The notes under the pieces were generated by a model. The model saw nothing but the letters and a program-made list of their open reading frames with translations. It had not been told where the DNA came from and ran no database searches. This document shows, one piece after another, positions 15,245-23,533 of a stretch of DNA of 64,000 nucleotides. Both the position numbers and the translations under genes were made by a program. The stretch spans positions 1-64,000 of the forward strand of contig JAEFAZ010000003.1 of NCBI GenBank assembly GCA_016292135.1. Direction: 5' to 3'. The stretch comes from Saccharofermentans sp. Its GTDB lineage: Bacteria; Bacillota; Clostridia; Saccharofermentanales; Saccharofermentanaceae. How positions within the stretch are numbered: position 1 is the first letter of the stretch; each line of letters opens with the position of its first letter.

Positions 15245-16387
15245 ATGAACAAGGACAAGAAACAGGAAGAACTGAACATCGAGAACATCGACAAACAGAT
15301 CGCAGAGCTTTTCGCGACAAGGCTTGCCGAGAGCCGCAAGGCCGACGAGGGCATGCTCCCCTCCGAGATCGCACTCAAGTGCCGCAGGTACGAGCGCGAC
15401 TTCCTCGTGAATCTCTCCGAGGATCAGGGCGAGTTCGAAGGCTACGAGCGCGTGCTCTTCTCCACCCTCTTTAACCTGTCCCACGCATACAAGATCACGG
15501 GATACGGCAGCAAGACCGAACTGGCCGACAAGATCCGCGCCGCCGTGGAGTCCACGCCGAACCAGTTCCCCGAGACTGCGTTCGTCGCATGCCAGGGCAT
15601 AGAGGGCGCTAATTCCCAGATCGCCGCGGACAAGCTCTTCCGCAGTGCGAACATCATGTACTTCCGCACTTTCGAGGGCGTCTTCCAGGCAGTCGAAAAC
15701 GGCCTCTGCAAATACGGCATCCTTCCCATCGAAAATTCTTCCTTCGGCTCCGTCACGCCCGTATACGATCTCATGAAGGACCATAAGTTCTCGATCGTAC
15801 GCTGCATCAAGCTCCAGATCAACCACCGCCTGATGGCAAAGCCCGGCACCTCCCTGTCAGACATAAAGGAGATCTTCTCCCACGAGCAGGCGATCGGCCA
15901 GTGCTCCAACTTCCTTAAGGAGCACAGCGACATCAAGATCACGATCGTCGAAAACACGGCAGTCGCAGCCAAGATGGTCGCAGACTCTGAGCGCACTGAT
16001 GTCGCAGCCATCTCTTCACCCGACTGCGCATCGCTCTACGGCCTGACCATAGTATCCGATAAAGTACAGAACACTGATCACAACTACACGAGGTTCATCT
16101 GCATCTCCAAGGACATGCAGATCTTCCCCGGCGCATCCAAGATCTCAATGATGCTCTCTCTCGGCCACACACCGGGATCCCTGTCAGACACTCTGGTCCG
16201 TTTCTCTTCTTTGGGATTGAACCTCACCAAGCTCGAATCGCGCCCCATCTCCGGCCGTGACTTCGAGTTCATGTTCTATCTGGATGTTGAAGCATCGGTA
16301 TATTCGGACAAGGTCATCGCAATGCTCTGCGAGCTCGATGCCCAGTCGACAGAATTCGCTTTCCTGGGAAGCTATTCGGAAGTCTGA
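15245..16387 (+). CDS. pheA: Bifunctional chorismate mutase/prephenate dehydratase
   Basis: A P-protein of about 380 residues; AAGGAAGG 6 nt upstream sets the ATG at 15245. Residues 10-85 form a helical, AroQ-like chorismate mutase region, though rather divergent. Residues 100-285 are prephenate dehydratase (ACQGIEGANSQIAADK, ILPIENSSFGSV, HNYTRFI, where the TRF motif is catalytic). Residues 295-380 are an ACT domain with the ESRP motif that binds Phe for feedback inhibition. It converts chorismate to phenylpyruvate in phenylalanine synthesis. Expression appears to be set by the attenuator just upstream. Confidence 0.93.
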   Translation: MNKDKKQEELNIENIDKQIAELFATRLAESRKADEGMLPSEIALKCRRYERDFLVNLSEDQGEFEGYERVLFSTLFNLSHAYKITGYGSKTELADKIRAAVESTPNQFPETAFVACQGIEGANSQIAADKLFRSANIMYFRTFEGVFQAVENGLCKYGILPIENSSFGSVTPVYDLMKDHKFSIVRCIKLQINHRLMAKPGTSLSDIKEIFSHEQAIGQCSNFLKEHSDIKITIVENTAVAAKMVADSERTDVAAISSPDCASLYGLTIVSDKVQNTDHNYTRFICISKDMQIFPGASKISMMLSLGHTPGSLSDTLVRFSSLGLNLTKLESRPISGRDFEFMFYLDVEASVYSDKVIAMLCELDAQSTEFAFLGSYSEV

Positions 16388-16414
16388 TGCTCATGTTAAT
16401 AGGATGAAGCGCTG

Positions 16415-16478
16415 TGTTGGCGCAAACAGCATGAAATGTTGGCGATTCCGCCAACAAAACAGGGATTTTGCGCCAACA
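16415..16478. repeat. Nested palindrome of the 22-bp-spaced family, word TGTTGGCG
   Basis: Four arms: TGTTGGCGCA (16415), TGTTGGCG (16437), CGCCAACA (16449), TGCGCCAACA (16469, core 16471). The same-orientation arms are 22 bp apart and the centre is 12 bp, the same geometry as the array at 10733-10964. It lies 28 bp after the pheA stop and before the shared terminator. Confidence 0.82.
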
Positions 16479-16503
16479 AGCCACTTAAGCAGCAGTCTGA
16501 TTA

Positions 16504-16550
16504 CAGTGAACCCCCGAAGCAGTTTCTGCGTCGGGGGTTCACTGAGTTAT
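16504..16550. terminator. Terminator between convergent pheA and YesL-like gene
   Basis: A 14-bp perfect stem CAGTGAACCCCCGA (16504-16517) / TCGGGGGTTCACTG (16531-16544) with an inner GCAG-TTT-CTGC. A T-rich tail follows on the plus strand, so it mainly ends pheA; the minus side has no T run. Confidence 0.8.
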
Positions 16551-16555
16551 TTAGT

Positions 16556-18094
16556 TCATTTACCGTAGAGGTATTCCAGGAACTTCGCTTCGTTTTCGAG
16601 GTCGGAAGGACCGTTCGAGAAAGCGAATGCGATGTAGTAATCGTACTGTTCATTGAGGCCCAGTTTCTTTTCGAGCTCGTCGGTGAGCTTGATGCCGAGA
16701 GGGATCGTTCCGTCTTCGGCGTCGTACTGCTGCTTCTCTTTCTCGGTCGCCTGATAGTAGTAGAAATCGTCCTTGCTGAACTTATCCATATCGACGAGGA
16801 GCGACATATCCGTGAGATAATCGGGCGTCGAGTAGCTTTCGACCGCATCTGCCCTCATGAGGAGATAATCGTAGGTTCCCGTCATGAGCGTTGCTCTGAA
16901 GGCGATGTCGAGAAATCTTTCCTGGAAGTCGAGACCTGTCTTGAAGTTGAGGTCCGTATCGAGGAGAGATGCTGTCCTCTTGGAGTCGTAGCCGCCCCAC
17001 TCAAGGAAACCGTCCGTCATGTACTTGCGGCCTTCTTCGGATACCTGAGCGTTTATGAGACCGCCGCTCAAGACATTCATCCTGTCCTTATATACGTCGG
17101 AGATATACCAGGACAGGCCCGCTATCACGAGGAGGACGATTATGACCGTCGGCAGGTAGTATTGTACGAAATGGATGACTCTCTGCTGGCGCGTCATGCC
17201 CTTAAGAGCCTTCTTCTCTCTTCTTATGAATCTTGTAAGCTTGTTGCCTGATTTGGTATCGATATCGGACTCATCGGGGATATCAGGCTTCGAAAGGTTT
17301 TCTTCGAGTTCCTTGGTCTCCATCTTTGCGCCTGCGAGGGAAGTGTTGCCTGCGGCATCTTCTTTCTCGATGGCGGCGTAAGCGGATCCTTCTCCCTCTT
17401 CTCCTTCTTCACTCTCTTCGCCGTTCTCTTCATCCTCTTCGGAAGGAAGGGACTCGCCCGTGACTTCCGCGAGTGCGGTCCTGTCTTTTTCGAGCTTATC
17501 GAACTGCTTGATGAAGATCCTTGCAAGGAAGAAGGTCGTCGTCGTCGTGCAGAAGACATATATCAGCGGGAACCACTGTGAATACCAGATGCAGGCGATG
17601 ACGGATGCGAGCATGAAAGCAGTGACAAGGATGAGCGGTATGAACTTGATGATTACGAAGATCAGCGCCGCCTTGAAGTACTCTCTGGTCTTCATCTCAT
17701 ATCGTGCGATCGTCGGGAAGATCGTAAGCGTGATGAGCCATACGAAAATGCTCATGGCGATGACGCCGAACTTATACATGAAAGGAGTCGTGCTCCAGCC
17801 CGATGCGATGATCCAGCGCCAGTCCAGAAGGATCAGGGCGATCGCCATCAGCATGATCATCCAGGACACGGTGGCCTGCTTGAAGTTGCGGCCGAACGCT
17901 TTGAAGAAAGGGATTATCGTTCCGGTATCTTCTCCTCTCATGATCTTCATCGCGACATAATACTTCGCGGAATATGCGGCACCGAAGGTTACGAGCGGGA
18001 GGCTGCAGATAACGAAAAGAAGATTGAGAATGATGAGGTCAGCCAGTATGCTGAGGAAGTTCATCGCCGGACTGTCGGGTTTTAAAAAGTTCAT
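16556..18094 (-). CDS. YesL-like (DUF624) membrane protein with extra acidic linker and exported C-terminal region
   Basis: A 512-residue protein. Residues 1-210 are a DUF624/YesL domain with about five hydrophobic segments (LPLVTFGAAYSAKYYVAMK is typical). YesL proteins usually stop near 210 residues and accompany YesMN/Lpl sugar systems. Here an acidic cytoplasmic linker (EEDEENGEESEEGEEGEG) follows, then a basic stretch, one more transmembrane helix (LPTVIIVLLVIAGLSWYI, near 315-335) and about 175 outside residues without a known motif. It lies 14 bp downstream of the xylanase gene and is the last gene of the xylan uptake operon. The role of the family is not established. Confidence 0.82.
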   Translation of the reverse strand: MNFLKPDSPAMNFLSILADLIILNLLFVICSLPLVTFGAAYSAKYYVAMKIMRGEDTGTIIPFFKAFGRNFKQATVSWMIMLMAIALILLDWRWIIASGWSTTPFMYKFGVIAMSIFVWLITLTIFPTIARYEMKTREYFKAALIFVIIKFIPLILVTAFMLASVIACIWYSQWFPLIYVFCTTTTTFFLARIFIKQFDKLEKDRTALAEVTGESLPSEEDEENGEESEEGEEGEGSAYAAIEKEDAAGNTSLAGAKMETKELEENLSKPDIPDESDIDTKSGNKLTRFIRREKKALKGMTRQQRVIHFVQYYLPTVIIVLLVIAGLSWYISDVYKDRMNVLSGGLINAQVSEEGRKYMTDGFLEWGGYDSKRTASLLDTDLNFKTGLDFQERFLDIAFRATLMTGTYDYLLMRADAVESYSTPDYLTDMSLLVDMDKFSKDDFYYYQATEKEKQQYDAEDGTIPLGIKLTDELEKKLGLNEQYDYYIAFAFSNGPSDLENEAKFLEYLYGK

Positions 18095-18108
18095 CAGTTG
18101 TCCACCTG

Positions 18109-19320
18109 TCAGATAGTAATGATTTGGTCAGCCGTGTCGCCGTTAAGAACGAAGCTCGCTTCACGGCCTTTATATTTTATAACATATTCTCCCTTGAAAC
18201 CTTCGACTTTCAGCTTTCCGTCTTCAGAGGTCTTCAAGGTCTCACGTGTCGTCCACTCTTCCTTGATGAGCCTATGGAGCATCTCGTAAGCGGGCTTTAC
18301 GGAATTGTCCTTCCTTACTATGCCGGAAGGAGCGTTGAGCCAGGCACCGTCTGCGAAGTCCCAGTTGGTGATGGCCTTGACCTGAGGGTGAGCGAAAAGG
18401 ATGCGGTACATCTCTTCCATCTGCTCAGCCTGGATCTGCTCGTACTCGGGCAGCGACGGCCACTCTTCGACCTGCCAGTCGTTGAGGTCATCGATGTATT
18501 CCGGGACGGGTGTGCCTGAGAGGAGCGTGTTTTCAGTGAAATGGATCGGAAGTCCGAACTTCGAAAAACGGCTCAGAACATCCTCGAGCTTCTCTTTGCC
18601 CCAGTAGCCCTGGTGCTGGTGGGATTGGATGCCGATCGCGGTGATCTTACAACCCCTGTCGAGACAAGCGGCGATGACATCCTCATAAGCCTTCGATGTG
18701 TTGAAGTCGTTGATGAGGAGCGTCGCGCCATCGTTGTTCTTGTATGCCTCTCCGAAAACCTTAGCTATGAGTTCTGTCCTGCCGTATGCATTGCAGATCC
18801 TCGTGACGGCATTATCGTATTTGTCGAAAACAGGCATGATGACTGTCTCGTTTATAACATCCCACATGTCGATAAGGCCCTTGAAGTCCGTGACATCACG
18901 GTCGATCCTCTTGAGCTGCTTATCCATGATGGTCTCATCGTCGTATTTAAGGAGCCAGTCGGCACAGACCGTGTGCCAGCAGAGAGGGTGACCCTTCATG
19001 GTGACGCCCTTGCTCTTAAGGAATCTTGCGACTTCGAGCGTGATCTCAGTCTCAGGCTTTCCTTCTTCCGGCTCGAATCTTCCCCAATAGAAAGGGATCG
19101 TGGCGAAGTTAAATACATCAAGCCACTTGTTCATCCTGTCCTCGAAAAATGCTTTCATCCCCTCATTATCCGCACGAAGGAAGAGTGCGGTATCGAAAGC
19201 ATTGCATCCGAACAGGAATTCGTGATTCTTAAGTTCCACGGACAAAGCCTCATTTGCGACCGGCTTGTTGTCCCGGTCAACTACAGTGAGGACTGATGCC
19301 GCCTTTCTGTGTTCATACAT
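18109..19320 (-). CDS. GH10 endo-1,4-beta-xylanase, intracellular
   Basis: A 403-residue glycoside hydrolase family 10 protein. KGHPLCWHT and WDVINE (acid/base E158) are the classic GH10 motifs, and PIHFTE (E263) is the candidate nucleophile. A short beta domain (residues 1-35) precedes the barrel, and a small C-terminal domain (from about 340) follows. No signal peptide is present, so it should act inside the cell on imported xylo-oligosaccharides. It follows the two permease genes after a terminator-like hairpin at 19341-19372, which may lower its expression relative to the importer. Confidence 0.92.
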   Translation of the reverse strand: MYEHRKAASVLTVVDRDNKPVANEALSVELKNHEFLFGCNAFDTALFLRADNEGMKAFFEDRMNKWLDVFNFATIPFYWGRFEPEEGKPETEITLEVARFLKSKGVTMKGHPLCWHTVCADWLLKYDDETIMDKQLKRIDRDVTDFKGLIDMWDVINETVIMPVFDKYDNAVTRICNAYGRTELIAKVFGEAYKNNDGATLLINDFNTSKAYEDVIAACLDRGCKITAIGIQSHQHQGYWGKEKLEDVLSRFSKFGLPIHFTENTLLSGTPVPEYIDDLNDWQVEEWPSLPEYEQIQAEQMEEMYRILFAHPQVKAITNWDFADGAWLNAPSGIVRKDNSVKPAYEMLHRLIKEEWTTRETLKTSEDGKLKVEGFKGEYVIKYKGREASFVLNGDTADQIITI

Positions 19321-19340
19321 ATTCGTTCCCTCCTTTCTTT

Positions 19341-19372
19341 AAAAAAACTGCCCTGACACGGGCCAAGGCAGT
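19341..19372 (-). terminator. Intercistronic terminator before the xylanase gene
   Basis: On the minus strand ACTGCC (19367-19372), a 14-nt loop and GGCAGT (19347-19352) are followed by seven T. It lies between the permease and xylanase genes and could act as a partial terminator. Confidence 0.65.
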
Positions 19373-19401
19373 TATTTATAAAAGTTAAAGACTGTAAAGG
19401 A

Positions 19402-20346
19402 TTATTCTTTTACACCACCGATCGTGAGACCTGTAACGAAGTATCTCTGCAGGAAAGGATAGAGAGCGATGATAGGAGCCATCGTTGCTATCGTAGCTGC
19501 TGCTCTTACGGTCATAGGAGTAACGGTAACGGATGCGCCGCCCGTCTGTGCAGCCTGCTGGGCTGAAACCTGACCGGATGTGGCGGTTGAAACGTTATCG
19601 AGGAGCTTCATGAGCTCGTACTGCAATGTCGTATACTCAGGATTCATTCTGTTATAGAGCATTGCGTCGAACCATGCGTTCCAGTGATAGACCGCCTGGA
19701 AAAGAGCGATGGTAGCGTAAACCGGTTTACACAAAGGTGAGATGATCTTTGCGAAGACCGTCATGTAGCCTGCACCCTCGAGCATAGCGGATTCCTCGAG
19801 TGACTCAGGGATACCGCCCATGTATGTTCTCATGACCATGACGTTGAATGCGGATACCATACCGGGGATAACATATACCCAGAAGCTCTGTGTCAGATGG
19901 AGATATCTGAAGAGAACCATCGTAGGAATAAGTCCGCCGGAAGCATACATCGTGATGATCCAGAACAGTGAGAGGCTTGACTTGAACAAGAACTTCTTAC
20001 GGCTCAGGATATATGACAACAACGCATTTGCGAAAAGTGCTGTCAATGTACCCAGGATAGTCCTGAGGATCGTGATCCTCAAAGCGATCCAGATACTCTC
20101 CTTATGGAAAACCGTCTCGTAGTTCTTCGTTGCAAACTTACGGGGAAGGAGGTGGATGCCGCCTCTTACAGCGTCATTACCTTCGTTGAAAGAGTAAGCC
20201 AGCGTGTTAAGGATAGGATAAAGTGTTACTAATGCAAACAGTAAAAGGAAAATAGTATTGAAGATGTAGAATATGACATCTTCTGTTGCCATCTTCTTCT
20301 TTCTCTGTTTTAAGGGTCTGTTTAATGTTACTTCTGTTTGTGCCAT
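19402..20346 (-). CDS. Carbohydrate ABC transporter permease (LplC type)
   Basis: A 314-residue CUT1-family inner permease with six transmembrane segments. The EAA loop is SLEESAMLEGAGYMTVFAKIISPLCKP, the docking site for the ATPase. LplC/YtcP-type proteins pair with an LplB-type permease, here the gene directly upstream. No ATPase gene is adjacent. It imports the oligosaccharide delivered by the lipoprotein at 21548-23338, most likely a xylo-oligosaccharide given the neighbouring GH10 enzyme. Confidence 0.93.
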   Translation of the reverse strand: MAQTEVTLNRPLKQRKKKMATEDVIFYIFNTIFLLLFALVTLYPILNTLAYSFNEGNDAVRGGIHLLPRKFATKNYETVFHKESIWIALRITILRTILGTLTALFANALLSYILSRKKFLFKSSLSLFWIITMYASGGLIPTMVLFRYLHLTQSFWVYVIPGMVSAFNVMVMRTYMGGIPESLEESAMLEGAGYMTVFAKIISPLCKPVYATIALFQAVYHWNAWFDAMLYNRMNPEYTTLQYELMKLLDNVSTATSGQVSAQQAAQTGGASVTVTPMTVRAAATIATMAPIIALYPFLQRYFVTGLTIGGVKE

Positions 20347-20364
20347 GATATTTCCTCCCTTCCC

Positions 20365-21450
20365 TTAGAACAGACGCTCGTCGCCTTTACGCTTGGCGAT
20401 GTAGTTAGCCATAACGATAAGCGTCAGTGATACTAGGGTCTTGAAGATACCGGCCGCGGTACCGAGTGAGTAGTCCATATTACGGCCATCCATAGCCCAC
20501 TCAAGGATATAGATGTCGATCGTTCTTGAAACGTTTCTTACAACGTCGTTTCCGAGCAAGTACTGAAGCTCGAAACCTGCATTGAGAACATTACCCATGT
20601 TCATGATGAGAAGGATAATGATCGTAGGACGCAACGACGGGAGAGTAACATATCTCATCTTCTGGAAACGGCCTGCACCGTCGATAGCTGCTGACTCATA
20701 GAGACAGGGATCGATAGATGTGATGGCTGCCAGATAGATGATAGCGTTCCAACCTGTTTCCTTCCACAAATGGCTCAACGTAACGAGAGGCCAGAACCAC
20801 CCCGGCTTAGCCAGGAACGGGTAAGGCTGATCTATGATATGCAGACCCAAGAGGATCTCGTTGATAACACCGGTGTTGGAAACTGCATCGTGAACGATGG
20901 CAACAACGATGATCCATGAAAGGAAGTGAGGCATATATGAAATAGTCTGAATTGATTTCTTGAAATATTTGTTCCTGACCTCGTTCAAGAGGATAGCGAA
21001 CGCGATCGCAACTACTGTACTGAATACGAGGTTCAATACACCCATTACGAAGGTGTTACGGATAACCAGCAGGAAGCTGTTATCACTGAACAGGAACTTA
21101 AACTTGTCGAGACCGACAAATTTCGATTTGAAAATACCTTTGTTGTATTTGAAATTCTGGAAAGCCATTATCCAACCGACCAGAGGTGCATAGTTGAAGA
21201 CGAGACCGTAGACAACATAGACAGCTGCGATGACTACGAGGATCCACTGTCTCTTGAATTCCTTGACAGTGAACTTAGGTGTCTCTTTGAACTTCTTCTG
21301 CTTCTTTTCCTGTGCGGGATCGACTTTCGAAAGATCATCTCCGGCTCTGTTGGCGAGGATCTTGGATTCACGCTCTGCTTTCAGAGTGAAGAAATCTACT
21401 TTATTCCCTGACTTCCCGGTCATTTCATCTTTGGAAGTAAGATCATCCAT
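20365..21450 (-). CDS. Carbohydrate ABC transporter permease (LplB type)
   Basis: A 361-residue CUT1-family permease. A long N-terminal cytoplasmic extension (about residues 1-70, charged) precedes six transmembrane segments. The EAA loop is PCLYESAAIDGAGRFQKMRYVTLPSLRP. It is encoded between the binding-protein gene and the second permease. AGGAG lies 9 nt before the start. It forms the heteromeric channel with the product of 19402-20346. Confidence 0.93.
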   Translation of the reverse strand: MDDLTSKDEMTGKSGNKVDFFTLKAERESKILANRAGDDLSKVDPAQEKKQKKFKETPKFTVKEFKRQWILVVIAAVYVVYGLVFNYAPLVGWIMAFQNFKYNKGIFKSKFVGLDKFKFLFSDNSFLLVIRNTFVMGVLNLVFSTVVAIAFAILLNEVRNKYFKKSIQTISYMPHFLSWIIVVAIVHDAVSNTGVINEILLGLHIIDQPYPFLAKPGWFWPLVTLSHLWKETGWNAIIYLAAITSIDPCLYESAAIDGAGRFQKMRYVTLPSLRPTIIILLIMNMGNVLNAGFELQYLLGNDVVRNVSRTIDIYILEWAMDGRNMDYSLGTAAGIFKTLVSLTLIVMANYIAKRKGDERLF

Positions 21451-21467
21451 GTTTAGCTTCTCCTGTT

Positions 21468-21513
21468 AAAAAGTGGTGGCAACCATAGTTATTGTTGCCA
21501 TAGTTGCCACCAC
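21468..21513 (-). terminator. Strong intercistronic hairpin between binding protein and permease genes
   Basis: On the minus strand GTGGTGGCAAC and GTTGCCACCAC form an 11-bp perfect stem followed by TTTTT. The permease ribosome binding site comes right after. A leaky terminator or 3' stabilizer here would give more binding protein than permease, as is common in such operons. Confidence 0.78.
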
Positions 21514-21547
21514 ACTGATTAATGCCTAGAATCGGATGTGATCAAAA

Positions 21548-23338
21548 TCACTTTACGCCGTAAGCTTCGATTCTTCTGTTAACTTCGTCCTGAGCTGCGT
21601 CGAGGAATACCTGAGGGTTAACACCGGCATAAGCTGCCTGGTACTTCTCCCAATCAGATGCGAAGTCCTTAGACATGATGACCTTAGGAAGCCACTCGTG
21701 CTTAACTTCTCCCATCTTCTTCCAAACTTTACCGTAATCTGTGTCAGCACCAATGTTGTTGGACCAAGACCAGAGAGGATACCAAGGGTTCTGAGGTCTG
21801 AAATCTCTGGAACCGAGGAAGTCGATGTAAGTCTTTGCGCCATAAGCTTCGAAGCACTTCTTCATAGGTTCGGACATTCCGAGCTGGAACTCATCAGGCT
21901 GCTCCTGAGGCTGCATAGCGTTGATGCCGTCCTTGGATGTGCCGAGCCACTGAGGGCAGTAAGAATACTCACAAGAGTGAGCTGCCTTGTACTCGTCAGA
22001 CTTCCAGAGCTCTCTCTGCGGGAGAGTTCTGTAGTAAACACCATTCTCGTCTACACAGTAGTCAACGTCCTTGATACCCCAGTAACGGAGGTCATGGATG
22101 TCCTGATCGAGGAGCTGGCTGAGGAATCTGAAAGCTGCATCGGGATCCTTACAGGATGTTGTAACAGCACAACCGGAAGAAGCATTGATCTCAGGTCCGC
22201 CGTAGTAAGCCTGTGAAGAAACGCCAGGAGCCTTAAGTCCGAGAGGTACATACTCACAACCCATCTTGTCGAGACGATATTTGGTACCGTCCTTAGCTTC
22301 GAGAACCTGTGCGAAAGGTCCCATGATGGAGTAAGCGAAATCCCAGTACTGATCGCAGAGAGCGAGAACACGGCCTGTAGAAAGCTTAGCAATGTACTCG
22401 TCGTATGTCTGTGTAGCGAACTCAGGGTCCATAGCACCCTTTGCGAATTCTTCGTTCAGCTTCTGGAAATATGTCTTAGCTGTAGGTGTTGTGTTGTAGT
22501 CAACAACCTTAGGGTTGGAAGGATCGTCAACATTAACGATAACGCAACCGTCGTTCGGATAACCGTCGAGGAACATAGGAGGGTTCTCTACGCAGAAATA
22601 CTTCCAGCCGTCGCAGAGAGCCGTGTAAGGGATTACAGGTGTTCCATCGGGCATCTCAGGATTCTTTGCTGCATACTTCTCGAGGATATCGAAGAACTGA
22701 TCAAGAGTCTCGATCTTAGGATAGCCAGCATCCTCAAGGACACGGATCTGGATCCAGAAAGCCTCACCATTCTGACCTGTGGTCTTGTCTTCGCCATGGA
22801 TGTTGCCGAAAACGTTTGCCCAGTAGATCTTACCATCGTCCATACGGAACCTGTTCCATTCTTCCTCAGTGTACATTTCCTTGAGGTTAGGATACTTCTC
22901 GAGATACTCATCCCAAGCAACGAGCAGGCCGTTCTCATAGAGCTGAACGGAACCGTCACCACCGTCGATGAGATCAGGGAGCTTGCCAGAAGCGATGATG
23001 GAGCCGATAGCTTCGCCTGCTTGCTGACCTGTCAACCAAGTCTCGTTTACACGAACGCCTGTCTTCTTAGCGATGATCTCTTTGATATCGTTCTGAGCGT
23101 TCTTCTCTTTACCAGCCATTGCAGCAAACATGGTCATGTCGATGATCTCGTCATCAGCATATTCCTTAGCTGTTGTGGTGGTGGTAGCCTCTGTCTGCTC
23201 TCCGCCTTCTTTTGACTCTGTAGCCGAAGGAGCTGCTGTTGTATCAGACGGCTTGGGAGTCTCTGTGTTACAAGCAGCGAGAACAGATACTGTCATCACT
23301 GATGCGAGAGCCAGTGATAAGAGTTTTCTTGTCTTCAT
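21548..23338 (-). CDS. Extracellular solute-binding lipoprotein (LplA type)
   Basis: A 596-residue lipoprotein: KTRKLLSLALASVMTVSVLAAC has lipobox LAAC, followed by a Thr/Ser/Glu-rich linker (to about residue 55). The mature part is a large cluster B-type binding protein, at the upper size range that is typical of LplA/YtcQ proteins working with YesMN systems. It captures oligosaccharides at the cell surface for the two permeases. It is the first gene of the operon, behind the promoter at 23392-23420. The codon usage looks like that of a highly expressed gene. The sugar is inferred to be a xylan fragment. Confidence 0.92.
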   Translation of the reverse strand: MKTRKLLSLALASVMTVSVLAACNTETPKPSDTTAAPSATESKEGGEQTEATTTTTAKEYADDEIIDMTMFAAMAGKEKNAQNDIKEIIAKKTGVRVNETWLTGQQAGEAIGSIIASGKLPDLIDGGDGSVQLYENGLLVAWDEYLEKYPNLKEMYTEEEWNRFRMDDGKIYWANVFGNIHGEDKTTGQNGEAFWIQIRVLEDAGYPKIETLDQFFDILEKYAAKNPEMPDGTPVIPYTALCDGWKYFCVENPPMFLDGYPNDGCVIVNVDDPSNPKVVDYNTTPTAKTYFQKLNEEFAKGAMDPEFATQTYDEYIAKLSTGRVLALCDQYWDFAYSIMGPFAQVLEAKDGTKYRLDKMGCEYVPLGLKAPGVSSQAYYGGPEINASSGCAVTTSCKDPDAAFRFLSQLLDQDIHDLRYWGIKDVDYCVDENGVYYRTLPQRELWKSDEYKAAHSCEYSYCPQWLGTSKDGINAMQPQEQPDEFQLGMSEPMKKCFEAYGAKTYIDFLGSRDFRPQNPWYPLWSWSNNIGADTDYGKVWKKMGEVKHEWLPKVIMSKDFASDWEKYQAAYAGVNPQVFLDAAQDEVNRRIEAYGVK

Positions 23339-23391
23339 TAGTAAACCTCCATAATTAGATTCTCGTTTGCACGATTTAATTAAGCACCCTA

Positions 23392-23420
23392 ATTATAGAT
23401 TTGCCCCTTTTTTGCCTCAA
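23392..23420 (-). promoter_or_regulatory. Promoter of the xylo-oligosaccharide uptake operon
   Basis: On the minus strand TTGAGG (23415-23420) and a perfect TATAAT (23392-23397) are 17 bp apart, about 55 bp upstream of the binding-protein ATG. A TATGGAGG ribosome binding site follows. Confidence 0.78.
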
Positions 23421-23487
23421 CCCGAGAAACTCTTAAAAAGCACCCGATAAATTCTACATAAATCATTACAAATAATATTAATAGAAA

Positions 23488-23504
23488 TTGTGCATGCTGC
23501 ACAA
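23488..23504. promoter_or_regulatory. Palindrome upstream of the uptake operon, possible regulator site
   Basis: TTGTGCA-TGC-TGCACAA has perfect 7-bp arms, and a further GTGCAC half lies at 23512. It sits about 70 bp upstream of the -35 box, between the YesN-type regulator gene and its probable target operon. Binding by that regulator is only a guess from position. Confidence 0.45.
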
Positions 23505-23533
23505 AAGAGTGGTGCACGTTGAACAAAGGGCCT

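Noticed and set aside
15050..15245. T-box riboswitch before pheA
   Set aside because: The terminator 5' side loosely recalls the T-box sequence (TGGTCCCGCG), but the leader is only about 160 nt, lacks stem I and a specifier loop, and the Phe-rich frame with overlapping antiterminator explains it better.
15002..15826. 274-codon frame on the minus strand over pheA and its leader
   Set aside because: No domain; it crosses the promoter, attenuator and catalytic regions of pheA.
23350..23375. Catabolite-repression (cre) site in the uptake operon promoter
   Set aside because: TGCAAACGAGAATC matches the cre consensus at too few of the fixed positions.
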